In this document: positions 51,307 through 59,182 of the stretch, piece after piece
Layout of the letters: each line of letters starts with the position of its first letter
Position numbering within the stretch: position 1 is the first letter of the stretch
Source: SAR92 clade bacterium H921
Lineage (GTDB): Bacteria; Pseudomonadota; Gammaproteobacteria; Pseudomonadales; Porticoccaceae
Length of the DNA stretch: 64,000 nucleotides
Assembly (NCBI GenBank): GCA_025153755.1
Contig: JAOALD010000001.1
Coordinates: forward strand, 372,001-436,000
Direction of reading: 5' to 3'
Notes under the pieces: model-generated
The model's input: the letters and a program-made list of their open reading frames with translations, nothing else
Databases searched by the model: none
What the model was told of the DNA's origin: nothing
Made by a program: the position numbers and the translations under genes

Positions 51307-52593
51307 ATGAATCAAGCAGAAAATCACAGCACCCGACTGTTTGTCGCCTGCTGTATCGCGCTGACTGTCACCGCCATGACCTTCGCTATTCGGGCCGGCA
51401 TCCTCGGTCAACTGGGGGTAGACTTCGGTTTATCGGACACCGAGTTGGGCTGGGTCAATGCCATGGCATTTCTGGGCTTTCCTGTTGCTACTATGGCAGG
51501 GGGACTCCTGTTTAACCTGTTGGGAGCAAAGCGGCTGCTGGCCATCGCATTTGCGGGGCATATCCTGGGGTTGATCCTCACTATTTATGCCGTCGGGTTC
51601 TGGACTCTGCTGTTATCGAGCTTTTGTATCGGGTTCGCAAACGGTGCTGTGGAAGCGGGCTGCAATCCCCTAGTAGCTGATATTTATCACAAAAATAAAA
51701 CCACCATGCTCAACAAATTTCACGTCTGGTTCCCTGGCGGGATCGTGATCGGCGCACTGACCTCAAAGTTTATGACCGATATGGGAATGGGCTGGCAGCC
51801 GCAAATCGCCATCATGCTTATCCCCACGTTGATATATGGCGCGATGATGTTTACCCAAAAATTCCCGCCCACAGAAAACACGGAAACCTCAACCGCCAAC
51901 AATATTCGCGGACTCTTCTCGCCACTGTTTCTGTTCATGGCTTTCTGTATGACGCTGACCGCCACCACTGAACTGGGCACACAGCAGTGGATTGAGCGCA
52001 TCCTCGGCGCTTCAGGAGCTTCGCCAATGCTGATAATGGCTATGATAACCGGGCTGATGGCAGTGGGCCGATACTTCGCAGGCCCGCTAGTGCGGGGGTT
52101 ACATCCAGCAGGCATCTTACTGGCCTCCGCAGTCATCTCCACTATCGGCATTTACGCCATGAGTATTGCAACGGGCGGCATGGTCTACTTCGCCGCCATA
52201 CTGTTCGCTATTGGTGTGACCTATTTCTGGCCCACTATGCTCGGCTATGTCGCTGAGTACATTCCTCAAACAGGTGCACTGGGCATGGGAATGATGGGCG
52301 GCGCCGGCATGTTTGCCGTGAGCATGTGGAATCCTGTAATTGGCAGCTGGATCGACTCGGCACGCCTGGCTGCGCAACAGCAGAATTTATCTGAAACTGC
52401 CGCAGAACTGGCCGCAGGACAAGCCACGCTGGCCAACCTAAGCCTGTTTCCACTGACTCTGATCGTCGCATTTAGCCTGCTGTTTTTCTTTACACGCAAA
52501 GTAAATTCAGTAACAGCCAGCTCAACAAAAGTCAGCTCAACAAAAGCCAGCTCAAGTGAAGCCGAAATGGCCCGATTGCAGGGAGAAAATTGA
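51307..52593 (+). CDS. MFS transporter
   Basis: A 428-residue inner-membrane carrier with about twelve helices. It starts after AGGAGAACTAAAATA and shows the MFS layout, with a conserved acidic/aromatic helix 1-2 region (GVDFGLSDTELGWVNAMAFL) and PGGIVIGALTSKF in helix 5. It resembles the FucP/NanT-like sugar carriers next to keto-sugar genes. A Ser/Thr-rich tail (VTASSTKVSSTKASSSEAE) contains a short repeated stretch. Its stop overlaps the next gene's ATG by one base, indicating coupled translation. It would import the sugar that the oxidoreductases in the operon act on. Confidence 0.82.
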   Translation: MNQAENHSTRLFVACCIALTVTAMTFAIRAGILGQLGVDFGLSDTELGWVNAMAFLGFPVATMAGGLLFNLLGAKRLLAIAFAGHILGLILTIYAVGFWTLLLSSFCIGFANGAVEAGCNPLVADIYHKNKTTMLNKFHVWFPGGIVIGALTSKFMTDMGMGWQPQIAIMLIPTLIYGAMMFTQKFPPTENTETSTANNIRGLFSPLFLFMAFCMTLTATTELGTQQWIERILGASGASPMLIMAMITGLMAVGRYFAGPLVRGLHPAGILLASAVISTIGIYAMSIATGGMVYFAAILFAIGVTYFWPTMLGYVAEYIPQTGALGMGMMGGAGMFAVSMWNPVIGSWIDSARLAAQQQNLSETAAELAAGQATLANLSLFPLTLIVAFSLLFFFTRKVNSVTASSTKVSSTKASSSEAEMARLQGEN

Positions 52594-53228
52594 TGAATGA
52601 TCAACATGATAAAAACAATCTCGAGCTGGATAATCGGAGCCGGCGCCGTTTCTTTGGCCGCTTGAGCGCAGTAGTCGGCAGTGTCGCAGCCGCGCAGTTA
52701 CTCGGTGGCAACGCTATCTCCAATGCCCTTGCCTACACGCCTCGGCCAGATAGCGCCAATAGCGACGGCAAATTGTTCCGGCAACAAGAGATGCAAATAT
52801 TGCGAGACATCTGTGCCCAGGTTATTCCGCAAACGGCTACCCCTGGTGCCGCCGAGGTGGATACTCATGGATTTATCGACAACCAGCTATTTCACTGTTA
52901 TGGCGCCACTGAACAGCAACAGGTCAAATCGATTCTTTCCAAGATTGAGCGCATTTCTCGCCAGCGATATGGACAGGCATTTAACGATGCTGATCAGGCC
53001 CAGCAATTGACATTGCTTGAGGAGCTGGAAAAACCGGCTGGCGGATTTAGTCAGCAGGACCGGGCAAATTTTAAAGTATTAAAAGGCCAGATTGTGTTTG
53101 GGTACTACACGTCTGAAGTGGGGGCCAGCGAGGAGCTGGCGTATTTGGCCATACCCGGTGACTTTAAAGGATCTATACCCTACAAGTCCGTCGGTAAGGC
53201 CTGGGGATCAATGCGCAGCTATTACTAA
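52593..53228 (+). CDS. Gluconate 2-dehydrogenase subunit 3-like protein (Tat-exported)
   Basis: A 211-residue small subunit. The N-terminus has a twin-arginine signal (NRSRRRFFGRLSAVVGSVAA). The mature part (EMQILRDICAQVIPQTATPG, then AAEVDTHGFIDNQL) is the family pattern of subunit 3 of membrane-type gluconate and glucoside 3-dehydrogenases, which escorts the GMC subunit by hitch-hiking export. The GMC gene follows after 31 bases and has no signal of its own, as expected. ATG 52593 overlaps the preceding stop by one base; an upstream TTG is less likely. Confidence 0.85.
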   Translation: MNDQHDKNNLELDNRSRRRFFGRLSAVVGSVAAAQLLGGNAISNALAYTPRPDSANSDGKLFRQQEMQILRDICAQVIPQTATPGAAEVDTHGFIDNQLFHCYGATEQQQVKSILSKIERISRQRYGQAFNDADQAQQLTLLEELEKPAGGFSQQDRANFKVLKGQIVFGYYTSEVGASEELAYLAIPGDFKGSIPYKSVGKAWGSMRSYY

Positions 53229-53259
53229 AACTAAATACTCGAACACAGGGTAAGACGTT

Positions 53260-54987
53260 ATGAATGACGAACTGTATATTAAAGAATCCAGTGAAATATT
53301 TGACGCCATAGTCGTTGGATCCGGGGTTTCAGGCGGCTGGGCGGCCAAGGAATTTTGTGAGAAAGGGTTTAAAACCCTAATGATTGAACGCGGCCGGGTG
53401 GTTGAGCACAGGAAAGACTACACCTCAGAAGGCGTGCCGCCCTGGCACCAGACCTATCGCAGCAGAGTGGAGAATTTGCTACTGCAGCGGGATTACAATA
53501 TCCAGCAGCAGTGTTATGCCTTCAGTGATGCCACCAAACACTTTTTCGCCAATGATAGAGAAATGCCCTATAGCACCGCCGAGGGCACCGAATTCAGTTG
53601 GATTCGTGCCAACCAACTGGGCGGCAAATCACTGCTCTGGCACAGGCAATCCTATCGCCTAAGCGAGCACGATTTTCGCGCCAATGGCCTTGACGGACAC
53701 GGCACCGACTGGCCTATTGGCTACAGCGACCTGGCACCTTGGTACAGCCATGTGGAAAAACACGCTGGAATATGCGGGACTCCAGAAAATCTCCCCCAGT
53801 TACCAGACAGCGAGTTCCTGCCTCCTTTCGAGATGAGCGCCCCTGAGAAAGCGATAAAGGCAGCGATTGAAAATCACTACTCCGATAAGCAACTCATTAT
53901 GGGGCGTATGGCCCATCTGACTCAGCCCACCGAGTTACACCTTTCCCAGGGGCGGGTTAAGTGCCAGGCCAGGAACGAGTGTCAAAAAGGCTGTTCTTTC
54001 GGTGCCTATTTCTCTACGCAGAGCTCCACTCTGCCCTCTGCTGCAAAAACCGGCAATCTGCATATTGCCCCCAACAGTGTGGTGCACAGTCTTATTTATG
54101 ATGAGAAAACCGGTCGCGTTAAAGGTGTTCGAGTCATCGACAATGATGATCTGAGCGAGCGTGAATACTACGGCAAAGTCGTTTTTCTATGCGCCTCCAC
54201 CCTCGGCAGCACACAGATAATGCTCAATTCGACATCAAAGGCGTTTCCCCAAGGAATTGCCAACAGCTCAGGTGTTCTAGGTCATTACCTAATGGACCAC
54301 AATTACAACGCCAAGGTGAAAGGAGACATAACCGGCTTTGAGGATGAATATTATCGAGGTCGTAGGCCAGGTGGTCTGTTGATACCCAACTTCAGGTATA
54401 AACCGAGCCGTTACAGCGACAAATACCAGCGGGGATTCTCGTTCTCCTGCGGTGCTTATCGGGAGACATGGAAGGACCAGAAGGAAGGTGACGGTTTCGG
54501 AAGCAAATTCAAGGAAACCCTTAGCCAGGCTGGGCAGTGGAAATTCAATATGGATGCTCAGGGAGAAATGCTCCCTCGCTTTGAAAATCATATGGCTTTA
54601 CATCCCACACTCAAGGATAAGTGGGGTATTCCCCAAGTGGAATTCAATGTGCGCTGGTCGGACAATGAAAAATTGATGATGGAGGATGCTGTCGAAATCG
54701 GCAAAGAGATACTGATCAATGCCGGTCTTGAAAATGTCACCGGCGAGGCCACAGAACGACCACCTGGTATTGCTATCCACGAAGTCGGCACCGCACGGAT
54801 GGGACGGGACCCAAAGGACTCAATTCTGAATGGTTTCAATCAGTGTCATGATGTTGCCAATCTGTTTGTTACCGACGGCTCCTGCTTTTCCTCATCGGCA
54901 ACACAAAACCCGTCACTGACCTTTATGGCGCTGACCGCAAGGGCTGTGGATTATGCCGCGAAGGAAATCAAGAATGGCAGGATATGA
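53260..54987 (+). CDS. GMC-family FAD oxidoreductase (glucoside 3-dehydrogenase/gluconate 2-dehydrogenase type)
   Basis: A 575-residue flavoprotein. The FAD-binding motif is VVGSGVSGGWAAKE (about 17-30), GERG-like contacts follow (MIERGRVVEHR), and the C-terminal motif SSATQNPSLTFMALTARA closes the FAD domain. The catalytic region contains IHEVGTARMG with the active His and a second conserved Asn in TQNPS. A cysteine cluster CQARNECQKGCSFGAY may hold an iron-sulfur site, as reported for this enzyme type. Export is likely as a complex with the Tat-bearing subunit 3 just upstream. No cytochrome c subunit gene is next to it, so its electron acceptor is unclear. Confidence 0.85.
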   Translation: MNDELYIKESSEIFDAIVVGSGVSGGWAAKEFCEKGFKTLMIERGRVVEHRKDYTSEGVPPWHQTYRSRVENLLLQRDYNIQQQCYAFSDATKHFFANDREMPYSTAEGTEFSWIRANQLGGKSLLWHRQSYRLSEHDFRANGLDGHGTDWPIGYSDLAPWYSHVEKHAGICGTPENLPQLPDSEFLPPFEMSAPEKAIKAAIENHYSDKQLIMGRMAHLTQPTELHLSQGRVKCQARNECQKGCSFGAYFSTQSSTLPSAAKTGNLHIAPNSVVHSLIYDEKTGRVKGVRVIDNDDLSEREYYGKVVFLCASTLGSTQIMLNSTSKAFPQGIANSSGVLGHYLMDHNYNAKVKGDITGFEDEYYRGRRPGGLLIPNFRYKPSRYSDKYQRGFSFSCGAYRETWKDQKEGDGFGSKFKETLSQAGQWKFNMDAQGEMLPRFENHMALHPTLKDKWGIPQVEFNVRWSDNEKLMMEDAVEIGKEILINAGLENVTGEATERPPGIAIHEVGTARMGRDPKDSILNGFNQCHDVANLFVTDGSCFSSSATQNPSLTFMALTARAVDYAAKEIKNGRI

Positions 54988-55059
54988 TCATTTTCGGCCA
55001 ATGCAGAAATTAACCACATACAACGGCTGCTACCGGTGACCCAGTCAAGGAAATTACAA

Positions 55060-55989
55060 ATGAAAAAAATTGCATCACTAAGACTCACAATTCTGCTGGG
55101 GCTGATGTTTTTAATGTCCGCCTGTTATGGGTCAGAAAAATCCCTAGAAACCTCTGACCAAGACGCGCAGCAAATTCAATCAAGAGTTCAGCAAACATTG
55201 CCGCAGATTGGTGTTCAATTATGGTCGGTCAAGGACGAACTGAGAAAAGACTTTAAAGGTACCCTGGAGGCGGTCGCCGCAATGGGATTTGAAGGCGTCG
55301 AGTTTTTTGGTCACGAGTTTGGGGAATTCGCCAACAACCCTACCGGGCTGAAAGAATTTTTGGGAAAAAATAACCTCAAAGCCGAAAGTGCGCATGTGCA
55401 ATTCAAGCACCTGGTCCCGGAAGTCTTTGACGCTAACGTGGCTTTTTATCAAGCCATAGGCTGTGACATGCTGATCATCGCCATTGATGAAAGAGCCTGG
55501 GATCCCGAGGGCGTGCATGAAGTGGTGAAAGAGCTCAATCTAATGGCGGAAAAACTCGCCCCTTACGGAATAGCCATTGGCTATCATAACCACGCTATGG
55601 AATTTGACGATTTCCAGAGCGCCACTTACTGGGACTTTATCGCTGAGTCCACCGCGGATAATGTCATTCTGCAATTGGATGTGGGTTGGACCAACTATGC
55701 TGGGAAGAACCCCGTCGAATATGTTCGACGTTACCCCGGGCGCACGTTGGTCACCCATTACAAAATACGCACCCAGGAAGATAAGCAAAATATAACCCCA
55801 ATTATTGGCCAGGACGGATACGATTGGGGGGCTTTGCTGTCAGCCAATATTGAATTTGGCGGTACCCTCTGGGTAATGGTTGAGCAGGAAGAGTATCCCA
55901 ACGGACTCACATCGCTGGAGGCTGTGGCGGCATCCAAGAAAGGCTTGGACAGTTACCTGACAAAATACACCGTGGCGCAGCCGCTCTAA
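55060..55989 (+). CDS. Exported TIM-barrel sugar isomerase/epimerase-like lipoprotein
   Basis: A 309-residue protein. ATG 55060 (AAGGAAATTAC before it) is preferred over a GTG at 55036 because a lipoprotein signal starts there; the lipobox is MSAC. The body is an AP endonuclease 2-like TIM barrel: GVQLWSVKDELRKDF, FEGVEFFGHEF, GYHNHAMEF (His/Glu), LQLDVGWTNYAG (Asp) and MVEQEEYPNG (Glu). Being periplasmic, it should act on a keto sugar before import, unlike its cytoplasmic relative at 50238; in related clusters such exported proteins hydrolyse or lyse 3-keto-glycosides. It is 72 bases after the GMC gene and ends the operon. Confidence 0.82.
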   Translation: MKKIASLRLTILLGLMFLMSACYGSEKSLETSDQDAQQIQSRVQQTLPQIGVQLWSVKDELRKDFKGTLEAVAAMGFEGVEFFGHEFGEFANNPTGLKEFLGKNNLKAESAHVQFKHLVPEVFDANVAFYQAIGCDMLIIAIDERAWDPEGVHEVVKELNLMAEKLAPYGIAIGYHNHAMEFDDFQSATYWDFIAESTADNVILQLDVGWTNYAGKNPVEYVRRYPGRTLVTHYKIRTQEDKQNITPIIGQDGYDWGALLSANIEFGGTLWVMVEQEEYPNGLTSLEAVAASKKGLDSYLTKYTVAQPL

Positions 55990-56014
55990 ACCAGTCATCT
56001 TGAATAATAAAACC

Positions 56015-56185
56015 TCAACCCGACAGGGCGACTAGCCGAACCGTCAACGGAAGCTGTCTCAGTGCTGATGTGATGCAGAGAATCATTAAGCGATTTTGGT
56101 TGCCTAGCTGCTTGAGTAAGCCTGCGGCTTCGGCGCTGTGTTTTTGTAGCTCCTGCAGATCTGCCTGCTGAATAGGTTTAGTCAT
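56015..56185 (-). pseudogene. Truncated ArsR-family regulator (N-terminal fragment)
   Basis: A 56-codon frame on the minus strand begins MTKPIQQADLQELQKHSAEA and continues AGLLKQLGNQNRLMILC, the start of an ArsR-type winged helix (LLKxLGNxxRLxIL). It then leaves the family pattern and stops within sequence resembling the left half of the tmRNA-type terminator (AAACCTCAACCC at 56010-56021). ArsR proteins need about 90-110 residues, so the gene is cut. An intact palindromic operator lies 51 bases before its start. The rest of 55990-56405 holds nothing else recognised. Confidence 0.55.
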
Positions 56186-56236
56186 TCTATTTGCGCTCGG
56201 TGATATTAATATTAGATTGCCCTGAATTAGAAAAGT

Positions 56237-56260
56237 GTATATTAGAAGTGTCTAATATAC
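56237..56260. promoter_or_regulatory. Perfect palindrome, ArsR/BigR-like operator
   Basis: GTATATTAGA and TCTAATATAC are perfect inverted repeats around a four-base spacer AGTG. This is the usual ArsR-family operator shape and lies just upstream of the truncated ArsR gene; it faces the small membrane-protein gene at 56406 on the other side. Confidence 0.6.
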
Positions 56261-56405
56261 AATGTTGATAACGTCTTTTCCTAGGGCTGTAATCTTCAAG
56301 ATACTGAGGGAGGGCACGATCAAGCTGTCGGTTTATTTAGACCTTGTAAAGGCCAGGCAAAATCGAGATGATCGCCACTGACTTTACCTTTAATGGCAGA
56401 ACAAG

Positions 56406-56867
56406 ATGATTAAACAGATACAGGCGTTTTTGATTTCCTTGATAATAGCCACCTTTTTAGTGGTAACCCAGACCACCGCAAGCAATCTAATCTGGCTGCA
56501 AAGCATCAATATGCCAGTGGATTTGCAGCTTGTTATATCGACCATGGCTGCAGACTTGGTGGATATGAACTCCAGAGGTGCCTTTCCCACCATTGCTTTG
56601 ATCTTCGTCGGTCTATTAATAGCCTTTATCACGGCGCGAATTATTGCCATCTGGACTAGGCTCAAAAAATCCTATCTCTATGCTCTGGCTGGGGGTGCAG
56701 CCCTGTTTGCCATTGTCGCCTTAATGCCGTTGGCGTTTTACAACTTAGATCTAATTGCTGGTGCTCGCACACTGGCTGGCAAGGCTTATCTTGTCTTCGC
56801 CGGCGTGATTGCTGGATATTATTTTGGTAGCCATACACAACAAGGAGATTCCAATGAAGATCATTAA
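56406..56867 (+). CDS. Small membrane protein of unknown function
   Basis: A 153-residue protein with four hydrophobic segments (about residues 7-24, 60-80, 90-110 and 125-142). I do not recognise the family. A charged tail (HTQQGDSNEDH) is predicted on the cytoplasmic side. Its 3' end overlaps the start of the PQQ-type sugar dehydrogenase by 14 bases, so the two are translated together and may work together, for instance as membrane partner or quinone contact; that is inference. The ArsR-type palindrome lies about 145 bases upstream. Confidence 0.65.
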   Translation: MIKQIQAFLISLIIATFLVVTQTTASNLIWLQSINMPVDLQLVISTMAADLVDMNSRGAFPTIALIFVGLLIAFITARIIAIWTRLKKSYLYALAGGAALFAIVALMPLAFYNLDLIAGARTLAGKAYLVFAGVIAGYYFGSHTQQGDSNEDH

Positions 56868-57975
56868 GCTGCCAATACTTTGTGTGGGTTTGCTGCTTTG
56901 TAGCGGCTCGGCCTTTAGTGTTGACGAGAGCGTTAAAATCGAACCCAAAACTGAAATCCTTGCTCAGGGCTTAGACCATCCCTGGAGTGTTACCTTTATT
57001 GCCGACAATGAAATGCTGGTCACTGAACTGTCGGGAAAGTTGCGGCGGGTTTCCGACGGTCTATTAAATCCCGCGCCTATTGATGGCGTACCGGAGGTTT
57101 TATTTGCCGGCCAGGGGGGATTATCTGAAGTGCTGGCAGATCCAAACTTTGCCGACAATGGACTGATTTATCTCTCATTTTCTGCCCCCGATACTGACCA
57201 GCCAAAACTTAATCGTCTCAATGTGATTCAAGCGCGCCTTAAAGGCAATGTGCTGGTGGACCACAAAACGATTTTTCAGTCCGACCCGCCGCGCAGAACG
57301 GCAGCCCACTACGGTGCTCGCTTAGCTTTTTTAGCCGATGGAACTCTGCTGATTACCTCCGGAGACGGGTTTAACTATCGTGAGCAGGCCCAGGCTCTGG
57401 ATAACCATTTCGGCAAGATATTGCGTATTAACACTGACGGCAGTATTCCTCAGGACAACCCTTTCACCACAACGCCAAATGCTCTGCCAGATATATGGTC
57501 TTACGGGCACAGAAACCTTCAGGGCCTAGTGGTTGCCGACGATGGCACTGTCTATGAGCACGAGCATGGTCCTCAGGGCGGAGATGAGCTCAATCTGGTA
57601 TTGCCGGGTAAAAACTATGGCTGGCCAGCGATTACCTATGGTGTCGATTACAGTGGCGCGATGATTTCCCCCTTTACCGAGCATCCCGGTATGGAGCAAC
57701 CTTTAAAGTACTGGGATCCCTCCATGGCCCCCTCCGGTATGACGCTTTATCGGGGGGAAATGTTTCCCCATTGGCAGGGCGACCTGTTTATCTCAGCGCT
57801 GGTTCCAGGGGATGTTAGGCGTCTTGCAATGGAGGATAATCAGGTGGTTGAGGAGGAAATTCTGTTTACTGAATTCGGCAGAATACGGAATATTGCCTCT
57901 GCTCCAAATGGCAGTTTGATACTGCTTACTGATGGTAAAGACGGCAAGTTGATAAGAGTGAGCGCGAAAAACTAG
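56854..57975 (+). CDS. PQQ-dependent sugar dehydrogenase-like protein (soluble GDH type)
   Basis: A 373-residue periplasmic protein. ATG 56854 is chosen: AAGGAGATTCC precedes it and a Sec signal (IIKLPILCVGLLLCSGSAF) follows. The six-bladed propeller family of soluble glucose/aldose dehydrogenases is shown by LDHPWSVTFIADNEMLVTEL, GQGGLSEVLADPNF, HFGKILRI, SYGHRNLQGLVV and the PQQ/calcium-site stretch EHGPQGGDELNLVLPGKNYG. It should oxidise an aldose to its lactone with PQQ as cofactor. It overlaps the upstream membrane-protein gene. No PQQ biosynthesis genes are in the window. Confidence 0.88.
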   Translation: MKIIKLPILCVGLLLCSGSAFSVDESVKIEPKTEILAQGLDHPWSVTFIADNEMLVTELSGKLRRVSDGLLNPAPIDGVPEVLFAGQGGLSEVLADPNFADNGLIYLSFSAPDTDQPKLNRLNVIQARLKGNVLVDHKTIFQSDPPRRTAAHYGARLAFLADGTLLITSGDGFNYREQAQALDNHFGKILRINTDGSIPQDNPFTTTPNALPDIWSYGHRNLQGLVVADDGTVYEHEHGPQGGDELNLVLPGKNYGWPAITYGVDYSGAMISPFTEHPGMEQPLKYWDPSMAPSGMTLYRGEMFPHWQGDLFISALVPGDVRRLAMEDNQVVEEEILFTEFGRIRNIASAPNGSLILLTDGKDGKLIRVSAKN

Positions 57976-58320
57976 CTCTCAGAGCCACTTACTCCTTACC
58001 CCTTGCGAGTATTGTCCGCAATCAGGGAACGTTCAATTAAACGTCATATTGTCATAGATAATGGGGGCTGTGGCCGCGGCAGCCTCTTCTGATTGCAACT
58101 CAGCAGCGTTGGCCAAAAGAAAAAACCATGCATAAGTGAACTATTTAACAAAAGCCGCCGTAACGAACCTTAGAGAGCCGGAAAGTCAGTATCTGTCTCC
58201 AAGGGGTAATTCTCAAAAATAATAATTTGTTTGATTTTAGTTTTAGATATGTCTACCTGCTTGAAAGTGGGAGGCAAAAACTGAAAAGACAGTACAGACA
58301 ATGACAAGAGGAATAATAAT
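57976..58320. other. Intergenic region with weak hairpin
   Basis: This 345-base gap follows the sugar dehydrogenase gene. GGCTG (58066-58070) and CAGCC (58080-58084) form a short GC-rich hairpin with loop TGGCCGCGG followed by TCTTCT; it may be a weak terminator. A reverse-strand frame here was rejected. Promoter elements for the next gene are not obvious. Confidence 0.35.
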
Positions 58321-58704
58321 ATGAACAAGCCAAACTTATTTAGAAGATCCGCGATGTTTATGGTGTACGTCTGGAGACGAATCATGGATGTTAAAGTCAA
58401 TCCATTGAAGTACATACCAGACGCCAGGCTCCAGGCCTACTTTATGCTCGTGTTGTTTACTATTTGGAGTGTGTCTTTCGGATTTATCGCTTCTTATCAT
58501 CTCGGCTGGTTAGGCTACAGCACTGTCACCAGTCTGGTTGTGCATCTATCTGTGCTGATTCCGATGATGGTAACCAATGCTGTTTTTGTCGATGCAGAAC
58601 GCACCGGAGCGCAGTGGTTGGAAGAGTGGAAAGCAGAGCAGAGTCGCTACGGACTGTTTATGAACAGGATGAAAGCGCAGAATTTGACTCGCTGGAATAT
58701 CTAG
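58321..58704 (+). CDS. Hypothetical protein with two membrane helices (2TM)
   Basis: A 127-residue protein with a basic start, a first hydrophobic segment at about 42-62 (AYFMLVLFTIWSVSFGFIAS) and a second at about 70-92 (STVTSLVVHLSVLIPMMVTN), then a charged tail with WLEEWKAEQSRYGLFMNRMK. I recognise no family. The gene ends 21 bases before a strong intrinsic terminator, so it is probably a separately transcribed real gene. AGAGGAATAATA before the ATG is an acceptable ribosome-binding site. Confidence 0.6.
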   Translation: MNKPNLFRRSAMFMVYVWRRIMDVKVNPLKYIPDARLQAYFMLVLFTIWSVSFGFIASYHLGWLGYSTVTSLVVHLSVLIPMMVTNAVFVDAERTGAQWLEEWKAEQSRYGLFMNRMKAQNLTRWNI

Positions 58705-58725
58705 AGCAAGGCGAGATAGCCTGAG

Positions 58726-58751
58726 AGGCCACCCTGAGGGGTGGCCTTTTT
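58726..58751 (+). terminator. Intrinsic terminator
   Basis: AGGCCACCC pairs perfectly with GGGTGGCCT around a TGAG loop and is followed by TTTTT. It ends the transcript of the gene at 58321. Confidence 0.85.
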
Positions 58752-59182
58752 GGGTTTAAGTCTGCACATAAAACAATCAGCTGATAGTTTGCTCTACACC
58801 ACCTCACGGACATTGCATCGCCGTCAGTAACAATATTAGGTCGTGAAAATTAAATAACACGGTGTCGAGTCTTAACCCTTCCATTTGCGGTCTTCTATCT
58901 GTAGCCGCTGCAGAATTCCCCCTTGATTTAGTGTTCGCCGATCTTCAAAGTGCCCTTAGATAGCAGTATATTCGTAGTCCTAGTGCTGTTTTCTTCGCCG
59001 TTCAAGTACCTCCCATATCAGATTAACGCCCCCTTTTCGGGCTGCCTCAAAGCCACCTAAATAATTTCAAAATTATTTCCTCAGAGGGGGGCGGATGCGC
59101 ACTATTGCCCCGTCTTATAACAGCGCCTTAAAACCGCGTCTAATAAAAACTTTAAAATTATTCTTAATAATGGGGAACAAAT
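58752..59182. other. Leader region of the TonB receptor gene
   Basis: No gene is seen in these 431 bases. GGGGAA lies just before the receptor ATG at 59183. The stretch 59050-59170 is AT-rich with several A/T tracts, and probably contains the promoter, but no clear -10/-35 pair can be picked. Long leader length suggests post-transcriptional control. Confidence 0.35.

Noticed and set aside
56001-56030. Possible fourth island end
   Set aside because: Only the left arm of the tmRNA-type terminator is present; there is no CCGCCGCCTCCACCA core or upstream motif.
58170-58415. Reverse-strand frame of 81 codons with a hydrophobic stretch
   Set aside because: It overlaps the start of the better supported forward gene at 58321, has no family likeness and no clear ribosome-binding site.
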